DNA of 64,000 bases from Erinaceus europaeus (taxonomy: Eukaryota; Chordata; Mammalia; Eulipotyphla; Erinaceidae), in the NCBI RefSeq assembly GCF_950295315.1, contig NC_080171.1, positions 99,177,445 through 99,241,444 on the forward strand. Direction: 5' to 3'. The translations under genes were made by a program, and so were the position numbers. Positions 10,871 through 22,764 of this stretch are shown in pieces (positions within the stretch are counted from its first letter, which is position 1; the number at the start of each line of letters is the position of its first letter). The notes under the pieces are model-generated. The model saw only the letters and a list, made by a program, of their open reading frames with translations, searched no databases and was not told where the DNA came from.

Positions 10871-11554
10871 CACCCCTGAGGCAAGAGAAGAAGTGGAATT
10901 GCTCCAGACCTATCCAAACCACATAGATTATAAGCATGGAAGGTACAATTCCCCCCAAAGGAAAAATGGAGAGTTGTTTCAAGAAGAAGAAAAAAAAAAG
11001 AGAGAGAGAGAGAGATTAACAGACAAATATGCCAGTTTCTTCTCTATTGCCAATAAAGTTGTTCAAGGGCTAAGCAAGATAGTACATCTTATTTCTTAGC
11101 ACAGTATCTAGTATGAAAAAGCTCAAATGATAATCCAGTAATGCCCTGTCCTGTGTCCTTTCTTTCTGCCGGTCAGAGTACCAGCACATGCTATAGGTTC
11201 CACAGCTTTGTGGAAGAACATTTGCATATAGTAAATTTCCCCCATTGTACCTGTAGATCCCCAAGTAATCCCCAGGACATGAAGGATCTGTGAGTATGGC
11301 TTTATTTTATCCCAGGGACCCAGGAGATTCAACTGCCCTGGGTCCTTGTGGGTGGCAGGACTTTGTCAGGTGCCTTCGTGATTCATGAGACTCAACAGTA
11401 AGAGTCCAAGAAACCTTGTGGTGACCCAAGAAACCAGGTCTCTGACCACCTGACATGTGACTATCTGGCCAACCCCCCTTCTGCAGAGTTTAGAAACATT
11501 TGTCTCAAAGTTTCAGTAAGCTTCAACACCTTTTTATGTCATTCTTTTTTACAT
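10871..11554. other. Unassigned intron
   Basis: Contains an (A)n(GA)n run at 10983-11014. No exon or known repeat recognised in the rest. Confidence 0.35.
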
Positions 11555-11764
11555 ACTTTTAAAAAATGTTTTTATGTATTTTGTATAGAGGCAGTGAGAA
11601 ATTTAGAGGGGGTGGAGATAGAGAGGAAGAGAGACAAAGAGACACCTGCAGCCCTGCTCCACCACTTGTGAAGCTTTCCCCATGCAGGTGGAGACCATAG
11701 ACTTGAACCTCGGTCCTTGTGCACTGTAATATGAGTACTTAACAAGGTGACCACCACCTGACCC
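11555..11764 (-). mobile_element. SINE-B
   Basis: Antisense copy: gtgagaaatttagagggggt, acacctgcagccctgctcc, cacttgtgaagctttcccc, accaccacctgacccc. Confidence 0.75.
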
Positions 11765-12990
11765 CTTCATTGTATTCTTTAAGTCAGCCTGAAGTTCAAG
11801 TTTTGCTTGTTTGATTCTCATTAGCAGACACTAGTGAATATTCAGTATTCTGCATCTGACAGGGGGCCTGCACCACCCCTTGAGCTCTCCTCCCACAGTA
11901 GATGGAATGGCTTTGCACACTCTTTATAAAAACCTTAATGAGCTTCTACTCGATTATTGCATTTGGAATTTATCAGGACAGTTTATGTGACCAAACCACA
12001 CAAGTATAGTTCTGGATGCCAGCACTCCTAATTTCTGAAGTTTGAAAGTGATCTTTCCAAGCAGAGCAAGAGAACATGGAAAGAAGTCTTTAATCTCAAA
12101 CTTTAAAAGAAAGAGAGAGAAAATGGAAAGCATAAGATGGAAATGTGGCATGTTTTCATACTGTGGAGGGTTTTTTCCCCTCAACACAGCAGAATTTTCC
12201 TTATTAAATAGATAGCTGTGTGAGAAAAACCAAAACCAGACTTGGGATGGAAGTGAGACGGGTGGTGATGGGAGAAACAAGAGAGCAGTGAGTTTTTGGA
12301 CTTGCGGTGAAGACCGGGTGCCAGCTGCCGACTGGCTGAGGGAGGCTGAGAGCACCCAGCTTCTCTCGGGCTCTGCGCCACATAGCATGGTGTCCCTCAG
12401 CTAAGAGACGGTGTCTGTTCAAGAGAGCTACACCTTTGTCAGCTAGGCACTCCCTTCTCTGGGCCCTGTGTGTCTTGTGGACAGCTCCTGTGGGGGGCCT
12501 GGATTCACTGTCAGGAAGAAGGTTTGACCACATGCTGCTGGGGTTGGGAACAGCCCAGCCACATAGGGCACCCACAGGAGAGTGAGCCAAGGGCTGTCCA
12601 CTCTCCACCAGGGCTCAAGGCTCACAAGACATTCTGTTTGTCGCTCTGTTGCAGCCACGGCAATGTCACCAGCCCTGTGTCCATCTCAGAAGAAGTTCTG
12701 TCTGTAGGCAGGCAAGCAACAGGGGTGCTGCTGGCTGTCACTAGTGTCCTGGAGAAGGGAGGACAGACCACAGTAGGGGTCCTCACACTCCCAGTTCTGT
12801 GGCTGGGGCCCTCATTCTTCTGCTGGCTCATGACTCCCAGCTCCCAGCCATAGTCTCTTGTCCTTAGTCTTTGGAGTCAGACAGGTCTGAGTTCAAAACT
12901 CCATTCCCCCACTTGCAAACTTGATCTTGCACAAGTTGAATTCTTTCCTTCTTTTTTTGCTTTTTAGTTATTTGCATCATGGGAATATTG
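11765..12990. other. Mostly unique intron with a MIR piece
   Basis: Complex sequence, GC-richer from 12200. 12868-12945 (gtcagacaggtctgagttcaaa...) looks like a MIR in + orientation. Open frames of over 120 codons at 12204-12608 and 12470-12853 lack splice sites in register and any recognisable protein, and overlap each other on opposite strands. Confidence 0.4.
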
Positions 12991-12992
12991 AT

Positions 12993-13215
12993 TTATAAGA
13001 TTTTTTTTTTTTTTTACTATTTACTGGGGGATTAGTAGTTTACAGTCAACAGTAAAATATAATAGTTTGTGCATGTGTAACATTTCTCAGTTTTCCACAT
13101 AATAATTCAACCTCCACTTGGTCCTCCCCTAGCATCATGCCTGGGACCTGAACCCGCCCCCCTACCGAAACCAGTCCGAGTTCTGCTTTGTGTTTTCTTA
13201 TTTTTCAACCTCCTT
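12993..13215 (-). mobile_element. L1 3' end, another subfamily
   Basis: Poly(T), then tactgggggattagtagttt acagtcaacagtaaaatat and ctccacttggtcctccc. The same kind of start is at 19574. Distinct from the ggaaacattgacaaaacc type. Confidence 0.55.
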
Positions 13216-13332
13216 TTTTATTAGTGGTTTAATAATAATTGACAAGATTGTGGGATAAGAGGGGTACAATTCTGTACAATTCCCATCATCAGAGTGCCAT
13301 ATCCCTTCCCTTTCATTGAAAGGTTCCCTATT

Positions 13333-13561
13333 CTTTTTTTTTTTTTTGAGTGGGTGACTTTTAAATTTTTTTTATTATCTTTATTTATAGGATAGAGACA
13401 GCCAGAAATTGAGAGGGAAGAGGGAGAGGGAGAGAGACAGAGAGACACCTGCAACACTGCTTCGCCACTTGTGAAGCTTTCCCCCTGAAGGTGGGGACTG
13501 GGGGCTTGAACCCGGTTCCTTGCACATGTATGCTCAACAAGGTGCACCACAACCTGGCCCT
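13333..13561 (-). mobile_element. SINE-B with 11-bp target duplication, inside L1
   Basis: Antisense SINE-B with perfect flanks ggttccctatt at 13322-13332 and 13562-13572; removing it restores the L1 sequence. Confidence 0.93.
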
Positions 13562-13796
13562 GGTTCCCTATTATCCCTCTGGGGGTATGGACCAGAGATC
13601 TATATGAGGTGCAGAAGGTGGAGGTCTGACTTCTGTAATTGTTTCTCCACTGGATATGGGTGTTGACAGGTGGATCCATACCCCCAGCCTATTACTCTAC
13701 CTTTACCTGATGGGGTAGAGATCTGGGGAGGTGGGGCTCCAGGACTCATTGGTGAGGTCGCCTGCCCAGGGAAGTCAGTTTGGGGTCATGGTAGTA

Positions 13797-14149
13797 CTCT
13801 TTTCTTTTCCTTTCCTTTCTTTTCTTCTCTTTTCTTTTCTTCTCTTTTCTTCTCTTCTCTTCTCTTCTCTTCTCTTCTCTACTTTTTAAGTATTTATTTA
13901 TTCTCTTTTGTTGCCCTTTTTTAAATTATTGTAGTTATTGCTGTTGTCGTTGTTGGATAGGACAGACAGAAATGGGGGGGGGACTGAGAGGGGAAGAGAA
14001 AGATAGACACCTGAAGACCTGCTTCACTGCCTATGAAGCAACTCCCCTGCTGGTGGGGAGCCAGGTCCTCTAACCAGGATCCTTACACTGGTCTTTGTGC
14101 TTTGTACCACCGGCAGTTAACCTGCTGCTCTACCTACCGCCTGACTCCA
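13797..14149 (-). mobile_element. SINE-A, short form, with (TTTTC)n tail
   Basis: Antisense SINE-A (ttgttgcccttttttaaa ... ctaccgcctgactcc) whose tail has grown into an 80-bp TTTTC/TTCTC tract at 13797-13881. Flanks share ggtagta. Confidence 0.8.
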
Positions 14150-14161
14150 GGTAGTATTTTT

Positions 14162-15207
14162 TCTTAATATATAAGAAGGAAACACTGACAAGACCATAGG
14201 ATAAGAGGGGTACAATGCCACACAATTCCTACCACCAGAACTCCGTATCCCACGCCCTCCCCTGATAGCTTTCCTATTCTTTATCCCTCTGGGAGTATGG
14301 ACCCAAAGTCATTGTGGGATGCAGAAGGTGAAAGGTCTGGCTTCTGTAATTGCTTCCCCGCTGAACATGGACGTTGACAGGTAGATCCATACTCCCAGCC
14401 TGCCTCTCTCTTTCCCTAGTGGGGTGGGGCTCTAGGGAAGCAGAGTCCAAAACACACTGGTGGGGTTATCTGTCCAGGGAAGTCTAGTTGGCATCCTGCT
14501 AGCATCTGGAACCTGGTGGCTGAAAAGAAAGTTAACATATAAAGTCAAACAATTTGTTGACTAATAATAAATAACCTAAAGGCTGGAGTAGTGCAGATGA
14601 AGAATTGGGGGTGGGGGGCTCCGTTTTTTAGATAGCTAGTAGCCATATTTTACTTATATTCCAAAGGGACTGTGGCAATACTAGGTTTTTTTTTCCCTGA
14701 GCCTTATATCTAATATGCAGGTATATCCAAGATATTGTCTGGGGAGATGATGTCATGGCTGGAAAAAGGACCAGAAAGTTGGATCAGGGAAGAGAGTAGC
14801 TCCCAAATATGGGAAAGGTGTATAAATATTGTTGACCGTAAACCCCATCGATTTGATCTGATCTGGGGCCCATATTCATCTTAGGAGCCTATGTGACCTC
14901 TGAAACCCTCTAGATCTGAGCTCACATTCTGTGGTCATGAGTAGGAACATCCCATGCTGCCCCAGTATCGACCCATCTTCCTCAGGTGTAGCATAGAGTA
15001 TGTTGTCAATCCTCCCTTTAGAGGATGGAGCATTCTCTACCATTGTTCATCCAAGCTGAAGGCAGGATCCTATGGGGACCCACAAAGGGGTCTGTTTTGT
15101 TGTTCCTAATAGAGATGACTGGTAATAATGGAGAGAGGGATTTATTCAAGGTCTAGGCCCATCATGTCTGTTTGGGAATCTCAGGATTCCCTGAATAGGG
15201 CCCCACC
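14162..15207 (-). mobile_element. L1 3' end, long-UTR form, with 12-bp target duplication
   Basis: About 1.05 kb of the same UTR as 41340, from ataagaaggaaacactgaca to ctgaatagggccccacc. Flanks ggtagtattttt at 14150-14161 and 15208-15219 are identical, so it jumped into the older L1. Confidence 0.88.
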
Positions 15208-15331
15208 GGTAGTATTTTTCAACTTCTGTCTATGAGTGAGACCATCCCATATTCAAGACTTTATGTTTTTTAATTTCATTTGACTTAACATTGGTTTACT
15301 ATATTACAATATTTTAGGACAGTTCACACGT

Positions 15332-15354
15332 GTGTGTGTGTGTGTGTGTGTGTG
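15332..15354. repeat. (TG)n
   Basis: About 11 TG units within the older L1 3' end. Confidence 0.9.
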
Positions 15355-15575
15355 TAACCCCATCCACCACCAAAGTTCCTGTATCACTATGCCAAATGGA
15401 ACTCTGCCTGTTACCTCTCCCACCCCCATCATTTCCAGTCTCAGAGTGAGGTGGTGGTGGTGGTTACAAATTTGCTTTATCTGTATTCCACATATGAGTA
15501 AAGTCCTCTGGTAGTTATCACTTCTTATTTTACTGACATAATCCTCCCAGTTCTATCCATTTTGGTAGATGGGTA

Positions 15576-16165
15576 ACTTTTCCTTCTAAGCTCTCTTTTC
15601 CTCATCTGTAAAATGGGAGGATGAGAGAACCTCCTGTGCCAGTTGCTTTGAAAATGCTCTCAGCAGCAAAGTCAGCCTGTGCTGTTGCAGATGGCAGCTT
15701 TTACTATTAAGCTTGTTTCTTCCATTGCGCGGACACCTCCCACTCCAGCACTAGGCCCTGGCATTGCACAGCCCCATGTCTGCCAAGGCCAGTGGCTGCT
15801 TCAGTTACTGTCCATCTTAACAAGGCCAAAAAAAAAAAAAAAAAACCGTATTGTCTGCTGCAGTAATTCTGTATAATTAGGAAGAGGATGTTGGTGTTCC
15901 AGTTGTGTGTCCCAATCCAGATGGGAGCTCCAGTGCTGGCCTGTCTGAGGTGGGTGGCCACCATGTGTTCAGAATCTGCATCTGGGTACCATCCATGGTG
16001 AGGGCAAGCCCAGTTGGGTGTGTCCCCCTCTCTGGGTACCCTGATGCTGCTATAAGTGGGGTCTCATCATCATCAAACCAGACTTGGGATCTAATCAGCT
16101 TCTTAGGCACCTCAGTGGTCCAGATCCTAGACTGGGAGACTCTCCACAACTGCTGCCATTGCCCC
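15576..16165. other. Intron with MIR fragment
   Basis: 15594-15660 (ctctcttttcctcatctgta) is a MIR core in + orientation. A 20-bp poly(A) is at 15829. The remainder is unassigned. Confidence 0.45.
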
Positions 16166-16169
16166 CAAT

Positions 16170-16305
16170 CAGAGCTGAGGAAATAGAGGCCACAAGAGGC
16201 GAGAGGGTTTGCTTGAGGCCACCCAGATGGTAAGTGGCAGAGCTGAGGTTCCAAGTCTTTTGGTTCTAACCTCCAATCTCTTCCTCTTAGACCACAGCTG
16301 CCTGT
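16170..16305 (-). mobile_element. MIR, ancient
   Basis: gagctgaggaaatagaggcc ... ggtaagtggcagagctgagg ... gaccacagctgcctg is the MIR core on the minus strand. Confidence 0.7.
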
Positions 16306-16594
16306 CATGTGGCTGAGCTGGCAGGCCCCCCAGGTCTGGGTGGGCTGTTATTGATTGGCCCTGACACAGACCTGCCCCTTTGATGCAGTGAGGCAGTGGG
16401 AGAAGGAAGAAGCTGTGTGAGATGGCAGAGGGATGGCCACTGTGCAGTCATAAGCCTTCACACCCTTAATGGTGAGTCAGGTAGGGAAAGCCATGGTCCA
16501 AGCACCTGAGTTCAGTCATCCTGCCTCAATGGCTGCCTGGATCCTGTGCATCTGGCTCGGGTGAGAAAAACTGACAGTAAGTCAGTGTGTGCAG

Positions 16595-16925
16595 ACTTGT
16601 GTTTCTACCTTTCCACGGTCACTTCCTGGCTGTGTCCCCTCATCCAAGCAATGCAATACATTTATCTTCAGTTTCTCCCAAAATGGGAATAAAACCTCCC
16701 TGCCAACAATATTATTACAAATGAATAAACTGGCTGAAGTTTAGGGTGAGAGTGTGTCACAGAACCTACCACAGGAAGATGAGAAATTGTACCTTTATGT
16801 CAACACTTGTACTTGCTGTAAACCATTAACCCTCCCCCAATAAAAGGTTAAAAATAGATAAGAAGTAAACTGGGTAGAACTGGCACATAGTAAGTGCTCG
16901 GTTTTATTATTGTCCTTTGACTCGG
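16595..16925 (+). mobile_element. MIR, interrupted
   Basis: ctacctttccacggtcacttc ... cagtttctcccaaaatggga, and further on ctggcacatagtaagtgctc, which is the MIR 3' end. Confidence 0.55.
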
Positions 16926-17021
16926 GTGTCTACAAAATGAAGGTTTTCATGTACATCACAGGACCATTGTATGGGTGAAATACAACATGACTTCATAACA
17001 TTCCTTCCTTCTGCTAATGTT

Positions 17022-17175
17022 TACCAAGAAGCTACTGCGTACTCTGTTCCAGTCTCTGGAGATGGAGTTCATGGTGCAAAACACATTTCCTACTTGGACA
17101 GACTTTGAATTTGATGGGGGAATCAGACATTCACTATGTCAGTGATGCAAACAATTATCTAATTGCAGCTGTGCT
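17022..17175 (-). mobile_element. L2 3' end, ancient
   Basis: Antisense L2: ccaagaagctactgcgtact, ctctggagatggagttcatg, gatgggggaatcagac. Confidence 0.5.
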
Positions 17176-17760
17176 GAGTGCCTTAGCACAGCACCTGGCA
17201 TAGTGCAAGTGGGATATGACTATTCTTTTGATTTCATTATGGCTAGGCACTTAAATATCTTCAATTTGAGTTAATACTAACACTGAAAAAGATTTCCCTG
17301 GATTTGTGCCATATTAACTGTAGAAGATTTGCTGCTTTTGGAGCAGTTTTTATTGTGGGAGTGAAATGCTATTTACATGGAGGTTCTGTCCAGGCTTAAG
17401 TTCTCCCCAGGTCACTGGAGCTGGGCAGCTCCTAGTCCTCAGCATGTGGTAGCCTTGGTCATGATCTTAGGCCCTGGGGATCAGACTGGTATTGGAAAGC
17501 ACATTATGTAGAGGGTGTGATAAACTCTGACTGTGGAGTATGCATTTATGAAGTAGGGAGTTTTCCCTTGAAGCAGGAGTTCAAGCAGGGAAATAAGGTG
17601 TGACATCTTGTACAAATAGTGTGACCTTTGGAAGGTGAATTTCTCTAGGCCTCTGCAGACCCAGGGACCTCAGAGGAGACAGGCCAGCACCACTCTTCCC
17701 AGGACAACATAGGGCAAGCCTTCCAGGCTGAGGGTATTCTTTGATAAGCTTCTGATGACC
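17176..17760. other. Unique intron
   Basis: 17280-17385 is complex and repeat-free; nothing coding recognised. Confidence 0.35.
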
Positions 17761-17764
17761 AGAA

Positions 17765-17910
17765 ACATAATGAGTCAGAACATAGCCACTGCAGCTAGAC
17801 AGACTTGGGTTCAAATCCTGCAAACCCACTGTGAGACCCCAGGTAGGTTTCTTTATCTGAGTTTTGGTTAGTTCCTTAAATATCCTGGGGATTAATGAGA
17901 GCATCACGTG
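17765..17910 (+). mobile_element. MIR
   Basis: gctagacagacttgggttca, then tttctttatctgagttttgg and ggattaatgagagc. Confidence 0.6.
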
Positions 17911-18482
17911 AGGCAAGTAGGACAAACTCCCATTTTGTAGCACACAATCTCAAGCCTCAATTCTCTCTCTCCTCCATTCTCCTGCTCTTCAGCATCTCTG
18001 TTCCTGAACCAAGCATTCACTCCGCCCTCTGGCATCTGCACAAAGTCTGCATCTGGAACAAAACTGCTTCCCACCCCGTATCCTGCCACCTCCTCATATG
18101 CAGCATTTGAGGATACATCTTAATGTAGTTGTAGTTTCAGGATTACCATGGCTGCTTCCTTGAAGAGCAGCTGGCTTACATTTTTAAGAAGGGAAAGGCA
18201 AAAACCAGGTCAAAATAAATAATACATCTTAGAATTTCAGTGTTAAAATGTGGAACTTCTATACAGGGAAAATTATTTCTAATTATTAAAAGTTTGAAAA
18301 CACAGTGCCTCTAGAAAAAAAGGAAATAGAAATGGATACTATGAGAAGTACTAGCATATGTTTCTGTGATTTAACGGTTTCCTATAATAATGTGTAGTAG
18401 CTATTTTAAAAGCAGACGAATGACTCATGGTACCCAGCACCAACAGTTACTATGAAGGCAGGAAACTGTGCCCTAGGGAGGC

Positions 18483-18605
18483 AGGCGTGGGTTTGACTCC
18501 ATCATTTACCAGCTCTGAGCTGAAGTGAATTATCATCCTGTCTTAGTTTCCTTTTGCTTCCTCTATGAAATGGGTTGTTGTAAGAGTAAATATCATGATG
18601 AATGT
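18483..18605 (+). mobile_element. MIR
   Basis: gtttgactccatcatttacc ... ttagtttccttttgcttcct ... gggttgttgtaagagt. Confidence 0.65.
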
Positions 18606-19110
18606 GTGTCAGTGTAGTACTTGTCCCTCCGTGGAGAAATTTCAGAACTTTTATATGAAATGCCTGGTTAATTTCAATTGTTGTGATTGTTAGTAGCTTA
18701 ATAGTAAATTCTAAGGCTATAAAATCTCCTTCAATTACCACTTTGGCTAGATCCCATAAATCTGAATATATAGTGTCCTCATTGTCTTCAATTTTTCTTT
18801 CTTTGACTTGAGAATTGCTTATGAGCATATATACATGCATGTCTTTGTGTGTCTTCTGAATGATTAGACTTTTTCTATACTTATTAAGATGCTCTATATT
18901 CACTAAATCCTAGACATAATACACTAAGGTCAGAGAATGTGGTAATAAAACATATACTTTCTGGAAGTTATGAAAAAGTTCTTTATAGTCCAGAACATAT
19001 ATAATCAATTTTGTAGTCATTTCATGAATATTTGAAAATAATTATACTTTCATTTATATAAAGCTAAATAAGCTTGTTAATTTTGTTGACTCAGGCACGA
19101 TATTCTCATA
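18606..19110 (-). mobile_element. Old L1, ORF2 part
   Basis: ggctagatcccataaatctg, ttattaagatgctctatattc, aaatcctagacataat are antisense L1 ORF2. Stops in every frame over the length of the match. Confidence 0.6.
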
Positions 19111-19339
19111 TGCACATCCCAGGTGTGTCTGTGCATGTGTAGTCTTCAGGCACACACACTCACATACATACATACATTCCCAAAGAGAGATGCCAGAGTC
19201 TCCCTCTGTGCTTGTGGATTTGCTAAATTTCACTTTTCAAAAATTTCTGGCAGGGTGTGTGTATGTGTGTGTTGTGTTGTATATTTTTATGAATATAAAT
19301 TCCATGCATTGAATATAAAATCCATGCACTGAAATGTGT

Positions 19340-19662
19340 AAATTTTTTTATCTTTTAACTTTTGATTAGTGACTTAATGTTGATTTACAAAATCATAAGA
19401 TAACAGGCTATAACTCCATACCATTTCCACCAGAGTTCTATGTCCCCATTCCCTCCATTGGAAACTGCAGTTGTTTTCCCAAGGTCACAGATGTGGATTG
19501 ACTGGTATTTCTACAAATATATATATATATGCCCATTTTTCCCATGGTCCTACCTTCATTACTTTTCTTTATTTTTTTTAAATTTCTTTATTAGAGGATT
19601 AATGGTTTACAGTCGACAGTAAAATACAGTATTGAAATGTGTAATTCTTAGTTCTCCTCAAT
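19340..19662 (-). mobile_element. L1 3' ends, two subfamilies in tandem
   Basis: First gtgacttaatgttgatttac aaaatcataagataac; then at 19574 a second T-rich start with attagaggattaatggttta cagtcgacagtaaaat. Confidence 0.6.
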
Positions 19663-19674
19663 CAGTTTTACTTT

Positions 19675-19980
19675 CCTTTTTTTTTTTTTGCCTCCAGGGT
19701 TATTGCTGGGGCTCAGTGTCTGCTCTATGAATCCACTGCTCCTAGAGGCTATTTTTTTCCCTTTTGTTGCCCTCATTGTTTATTGTTGTTGTTGGATATG
19801 ACAGAGAGAAATGGAGAGAGGAGGGGGAGAGAAAGATAGACATCTGCAGACCTGCTTCACCGCCTGTGAAGCGACTCCCCTGCAGGTGGGGAGCCAGGGG
19901 GGCTTAAACTGGGATCCTTACACTGGTCCATGCACTTTGCACCATGTGCGCTTAACCCACCTGTGTTACCACCCGGCCCC
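19675..19980 (-). mobile_element. SINE-A, long form
   Basis: Antisense: poly(T), gcctccagggttattgctgg, module, body, cacccggcccc. Flanks cagttttacttt and cagctttacttt are a one-mismatch target duplication. Confidence 0.85.
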
Positions 19981-20421
19981 ACAGCTTTACTTTTCATTAA
20001 TACTGTTCACACCTCTCTCTCTCTTCAATATTTTCTGCCTTGAATTCTGCTCGCCATTTCTGCTTTTGCTCAACCCTGGCAGCATCTGGGGTGCAGTGCC
20101 CAGTGCTCACGGAGAGCTGCTGAGGACAGCCATCCACTGTCCATTTGTATCTCCAAAAGTGCAGTCCCACAGTAAGCCACTCAGCCAAGTGCTGTGTACT
20201 GGGTCATGCTGTGCAGTCAGTCTGCCTCTCCCATCTCATACCAGGTAGCATGTCCCAAACACCCCCTAAAGTGATATCACAAGCCAGTGCCTTGACACAT
20301 CACTGGACGATTAGAGCCTTTTTATCCTGTTGCATATTATTTTCTTAGTAAGCACCCTTAGGAGAATTTTTTGTCTAGCCTTTATTCTTTATACCAAGGA
20401 CCGTTGCTTTTTTAAATGTCT

Positions 20422-20718
20422 TTTTTTTTACTTTGCCTCCAGGGTTATTGCTGGGGTTCAGTGCCTGCACTACAAATCCACTGCTCCTGGAGGCCATTTT
20501 TCCCATTTTGTTGCTGTGTTGTTAGATAAGACAGAGAAATTGAGAGAGGAGGGAAGACAGAGAGGGGGTGATAAAGATAGACACCTGCAGACCTGCTTCA
20601 CTGCTTATGAAGCTCCCTGCAGATGGGGGGGGCTGGGGGCTCGAACTGGGATCCTTATGCCTGTCTATGCACTTCACACTATGTGTGCTTAACCCACTGA
20701 GCTACTGCCTGGACCCCT
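20422..20718 (-). mobile_element. SINE-A, long form
   Basis: Antisense: poly(T), gcctccagggttattgctgg ... gctactgcctggacccc. The same region of body as other copies but diverged. Confidence 0.82.
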
Positions 20719-21112
20719 AAATATCTCGTTTTGTCCTTTAGCTAATGAATGGTTTTGGTGGATATTTGTGTATGGGTATGTACATAAATAAACAAGCCGA
20801 GACACAGCTAAGTGAGTAAATGTAAAAACTGACTTTAATCCAAAAGAGTTTTCTTCTGACTATACCATCTTAGACTTACTAAACTTCTTTGGTTAGTGAA
20901 AAGCACACATATTCATCCCTTTTTGTGTCCTGTTATTTTCCAATTGAGTTATAAATGCCCTCATTGCAAGAAATATTATGAACTAGAAATTCTAAAAATC
21001 TTACCAACATTGGTTTTAATTGATGCTTAGATGTTTGATGTATAGTGGGCAGTAATGTGACAAATCAGTCATCAGGATTGGGATTGAAATTTAAGTAATA
21101 TCTCAGTGTTTC
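20719..21112. other. Unique intron
   Basis: AT-rich, no repeat or exon recognised. Confidence 0.35.
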
Positions 21113-21123
21113 ATAAGTCACCC

Positions 21124-21333
21124 CTAGGGGTCAGGTAGTGCCACACCTGGTTGAGTGCACATGCTACAACGGACAAGGACCCGGCCAGGTTCAAGCCCCT
21201 GGCCCCTAGCTGCAAAGGGAAAGCTTCACAAGTGGTGAAGCAATTCTAGTTCTCTCCAGATTTGTCTAACCACTCTGGTCTTGATTTCTCTTTGTCTCTA
21301 CCCAAATTAATTAATTAATTGATTAATTAAAAA
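21124..21333 (+). mobile_element. SINE-B with 11-bp target duplication
   Basis: ggggtcaggtagtgccacac head, aaagcttcacaagtggtgaag, (attaatta) tail. Perfect ataagtcaccc flanks at 21113-21123 and 21334-21344. It ends 101 bp before RALGPS1 exon a, so it forms part of the sequence just upstream of that acceptor. Confidence 0.9.
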
Positions 21334-21434
21334 ATAAGTCACCCTTTATGCTTTCAAGTAGACTGCTGATGTTTTGTGCTATCTTGCTGTGATTGATTGT
21401 GTCTACCATTATTAAATACCTTCTTTAATTTTAG

Positions 21435-21572
21435 GAATATATCTTCTGGATTTGATCTACATTGATTCTGCATATCCTGCCTCTGGCAGCATCATGGAAA
21501 ATGAACAAAGATCCAATCAGATGAACAATATTCTCCGAATAATTGCTGATTTACAAGTTTCCTGCAGTTATG
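21435..21572 (+). CDS. RALGPS1: RALGPS1 internal exon a (end of RasGEF domain)
   Basis: Internal coding exon of RALGPS1, a guanine-nucleotide exchange factor that loads GTP onto Ral GTPases. It is 138 nt: two bases finish a Gly codon, 45 codons follow, one base is left over. The reading [19 protein letters not shown]...[10 protein letters not shown] carries the PYLGIYL-type motif of the C-terminal part of CDC25/RasGEF domains. Boundaries are tttaattttag before and gttagt after. It is RALGPS1 rather than its paralogue RALGPS2 because it reads [17 protein letters not shown] and VSCSYD where RALGPS2 (from memory) has LSDLTYID, STGSILEN and QSCEYD. Upstream GEF exons are not in the window. The next exon begins 3212 bp later. 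Frame and splice sites are seen directly; the identification is from family knowledge. Confidence 0.96.
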
Positions 21573-21734
21573 GTTAGTATCCCCTTGTTGTTTACATTGT
21601 AAAATCTTACACTAATACATTTGGGTTTGATACCTTACTAGTGAGATAACTCTAGAGATAAGGTAGCCCCCCACAAAGCTCTTTGCTTTGATATCTTAAA
21701 CATCAAACATGTCCTAGACCTGTTACACAGAGGT

Positions 21735-21830
21735 TTGATTTTCAAGGAACACAAATGTATTGCAGATGAGGAAACTGAGGTTGAAGATAGTTTAGTCACT
21801 TGTCTAAGTAGCACAGACCAGCTCATTCAT
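21735..21830 (-). mobile_element. MIR
   Basis: gcagatgaggaaactgaggt ... tagtcacttgtctaagtagc. Confidence 0.65.
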
Positions 21831-22005
21831 TTAGAAAGAGCTTTGTAGGCAGTTCATGGACAGTTCTCCTCCAGGAAGATTTAGGGACTCAGCACACTTC
21901 CTGCAGGCCCACCACAACCTCACCACCAGGTCCTATGACCTCACCATCCTCCTCTGGACCCCATGTCCAGATGGAAGATACAGAGAGACCCACAGAAGAG
22001 TGTGT

Positions 22006-22310
22006 GTGTTTTTTTTAAACATCTCTTTTTTTTTATATTTATTTTATTTATTTATTCCCTTTTGTTGCCCTTGTTGTTTTATTGTTGTGGTTATTATTGT
22101 TGTTGTCGTTGTTGGATAGGACAGAGAGAAATGGAGAGAGGAGGGGAAGACAGAGAGGAGGAGAGAAAGACAGACACCTGCAGACCTGCTTCACCGCCTG
22201 TGAAGCGACTCCCCTGCAGGTGGGGAGCCGGGGTTCGAACCGGGATCCTTATGCTGGTCCTTGTGCTTTGCGCCACCTGCGCTTAGCCCACTGCGCTATA
22301 GCCCGACTCC
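22006..22310 (-). mobile_element. SINE-A, short form, with 13-bp target duplication
   Basis: Little-diverged antisense copy. Flanks cagaagagtgtgt at 21993-22005 and 22311-22323 are perfect. B box complement gggttcgaaccgggatcc intact. Confidence 0.93.
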
Positions 22311-22451
22311 CAGAAGAGTGTGTTTTATGGGCCAGATTTGCACATAATGCATATAATTTCTGCCAAGGGAAACTAGGAAATGTACTCTGGCTCTGTGGAC
22401 TTAGAAGGAAAAGGGAAGCAACCTGGGGAGAAGAAAAAAGAAAGGAAAAGA

Positions 22452-22747
22452 GGGCGTCGGGCAATAGCACAGTGGGTTAAGCGCATGTGGCACAAAGCGC
22501 AAGGGCTGGTGTAAGGATCCTGGTCGAGCCACCGACTCCCCACCTGCAGTGGAGTCGCTTCACAAGCGGTGAAGCAGGTCTGCAGGTGTCTTTCTCTCCC
22601 CCTCTGTCTTCCCCTCCTCTCTCCATTTCTCTCTGTCCTAACAATGATGACATCAATAACAACAATAATAATTACTACAACAATAAAAAGGGCAACAAAA
22701 GGGAAAATAAATAAATAAATTTTTAAAAATTTAAAAAAAAACAGGAA
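22452..22747 (+). mobile_element. SINE-A, short form
   Basis: Head gggcgtcgggcaatagcac, pyrimidine block, (aacaa)(aataataa) region, (aataaata) tail; next to a second copy in the same orientation. Confidence 0.87.
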
Positions 22748-22764
22748 AAAAACAGTCACACCTG

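Larger units (their letters stand above)
13216..15575 (-). mobile_element. Older L1 3' end broken by three insertions
   Basis: Segments 13216-13332, 13573-13796 and 15208-15575 form one element: caagattgtgggataagagg, atccctctgggggtatgg, gtcatggtagta, then tttcaacttctgtctatgag and ccacatatgagtaaagtcc. Between them lie a SINE-B, a SINE-A and a younger L1 3' end. Confidence 0.7.

Noticed and set aside
15905..16308. 143-codon minus-strand frame over 15877-16308 as a possible nested gene
   Set aside because: Covers a MIR element and has no recognisable homology; not a known intron-nested gene.
22082..22480. Open frames reading MERGGEDREGERK...CRPASPPVK and ...DRHLQTCFTACEATPLQVGS, repeated at many places (e.g. 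19811, 27628, 30254, 57389)
   Set aside because: They are translations of antisense SINE-A copies, recur at every such copy in different frames, and have no independent gene context.
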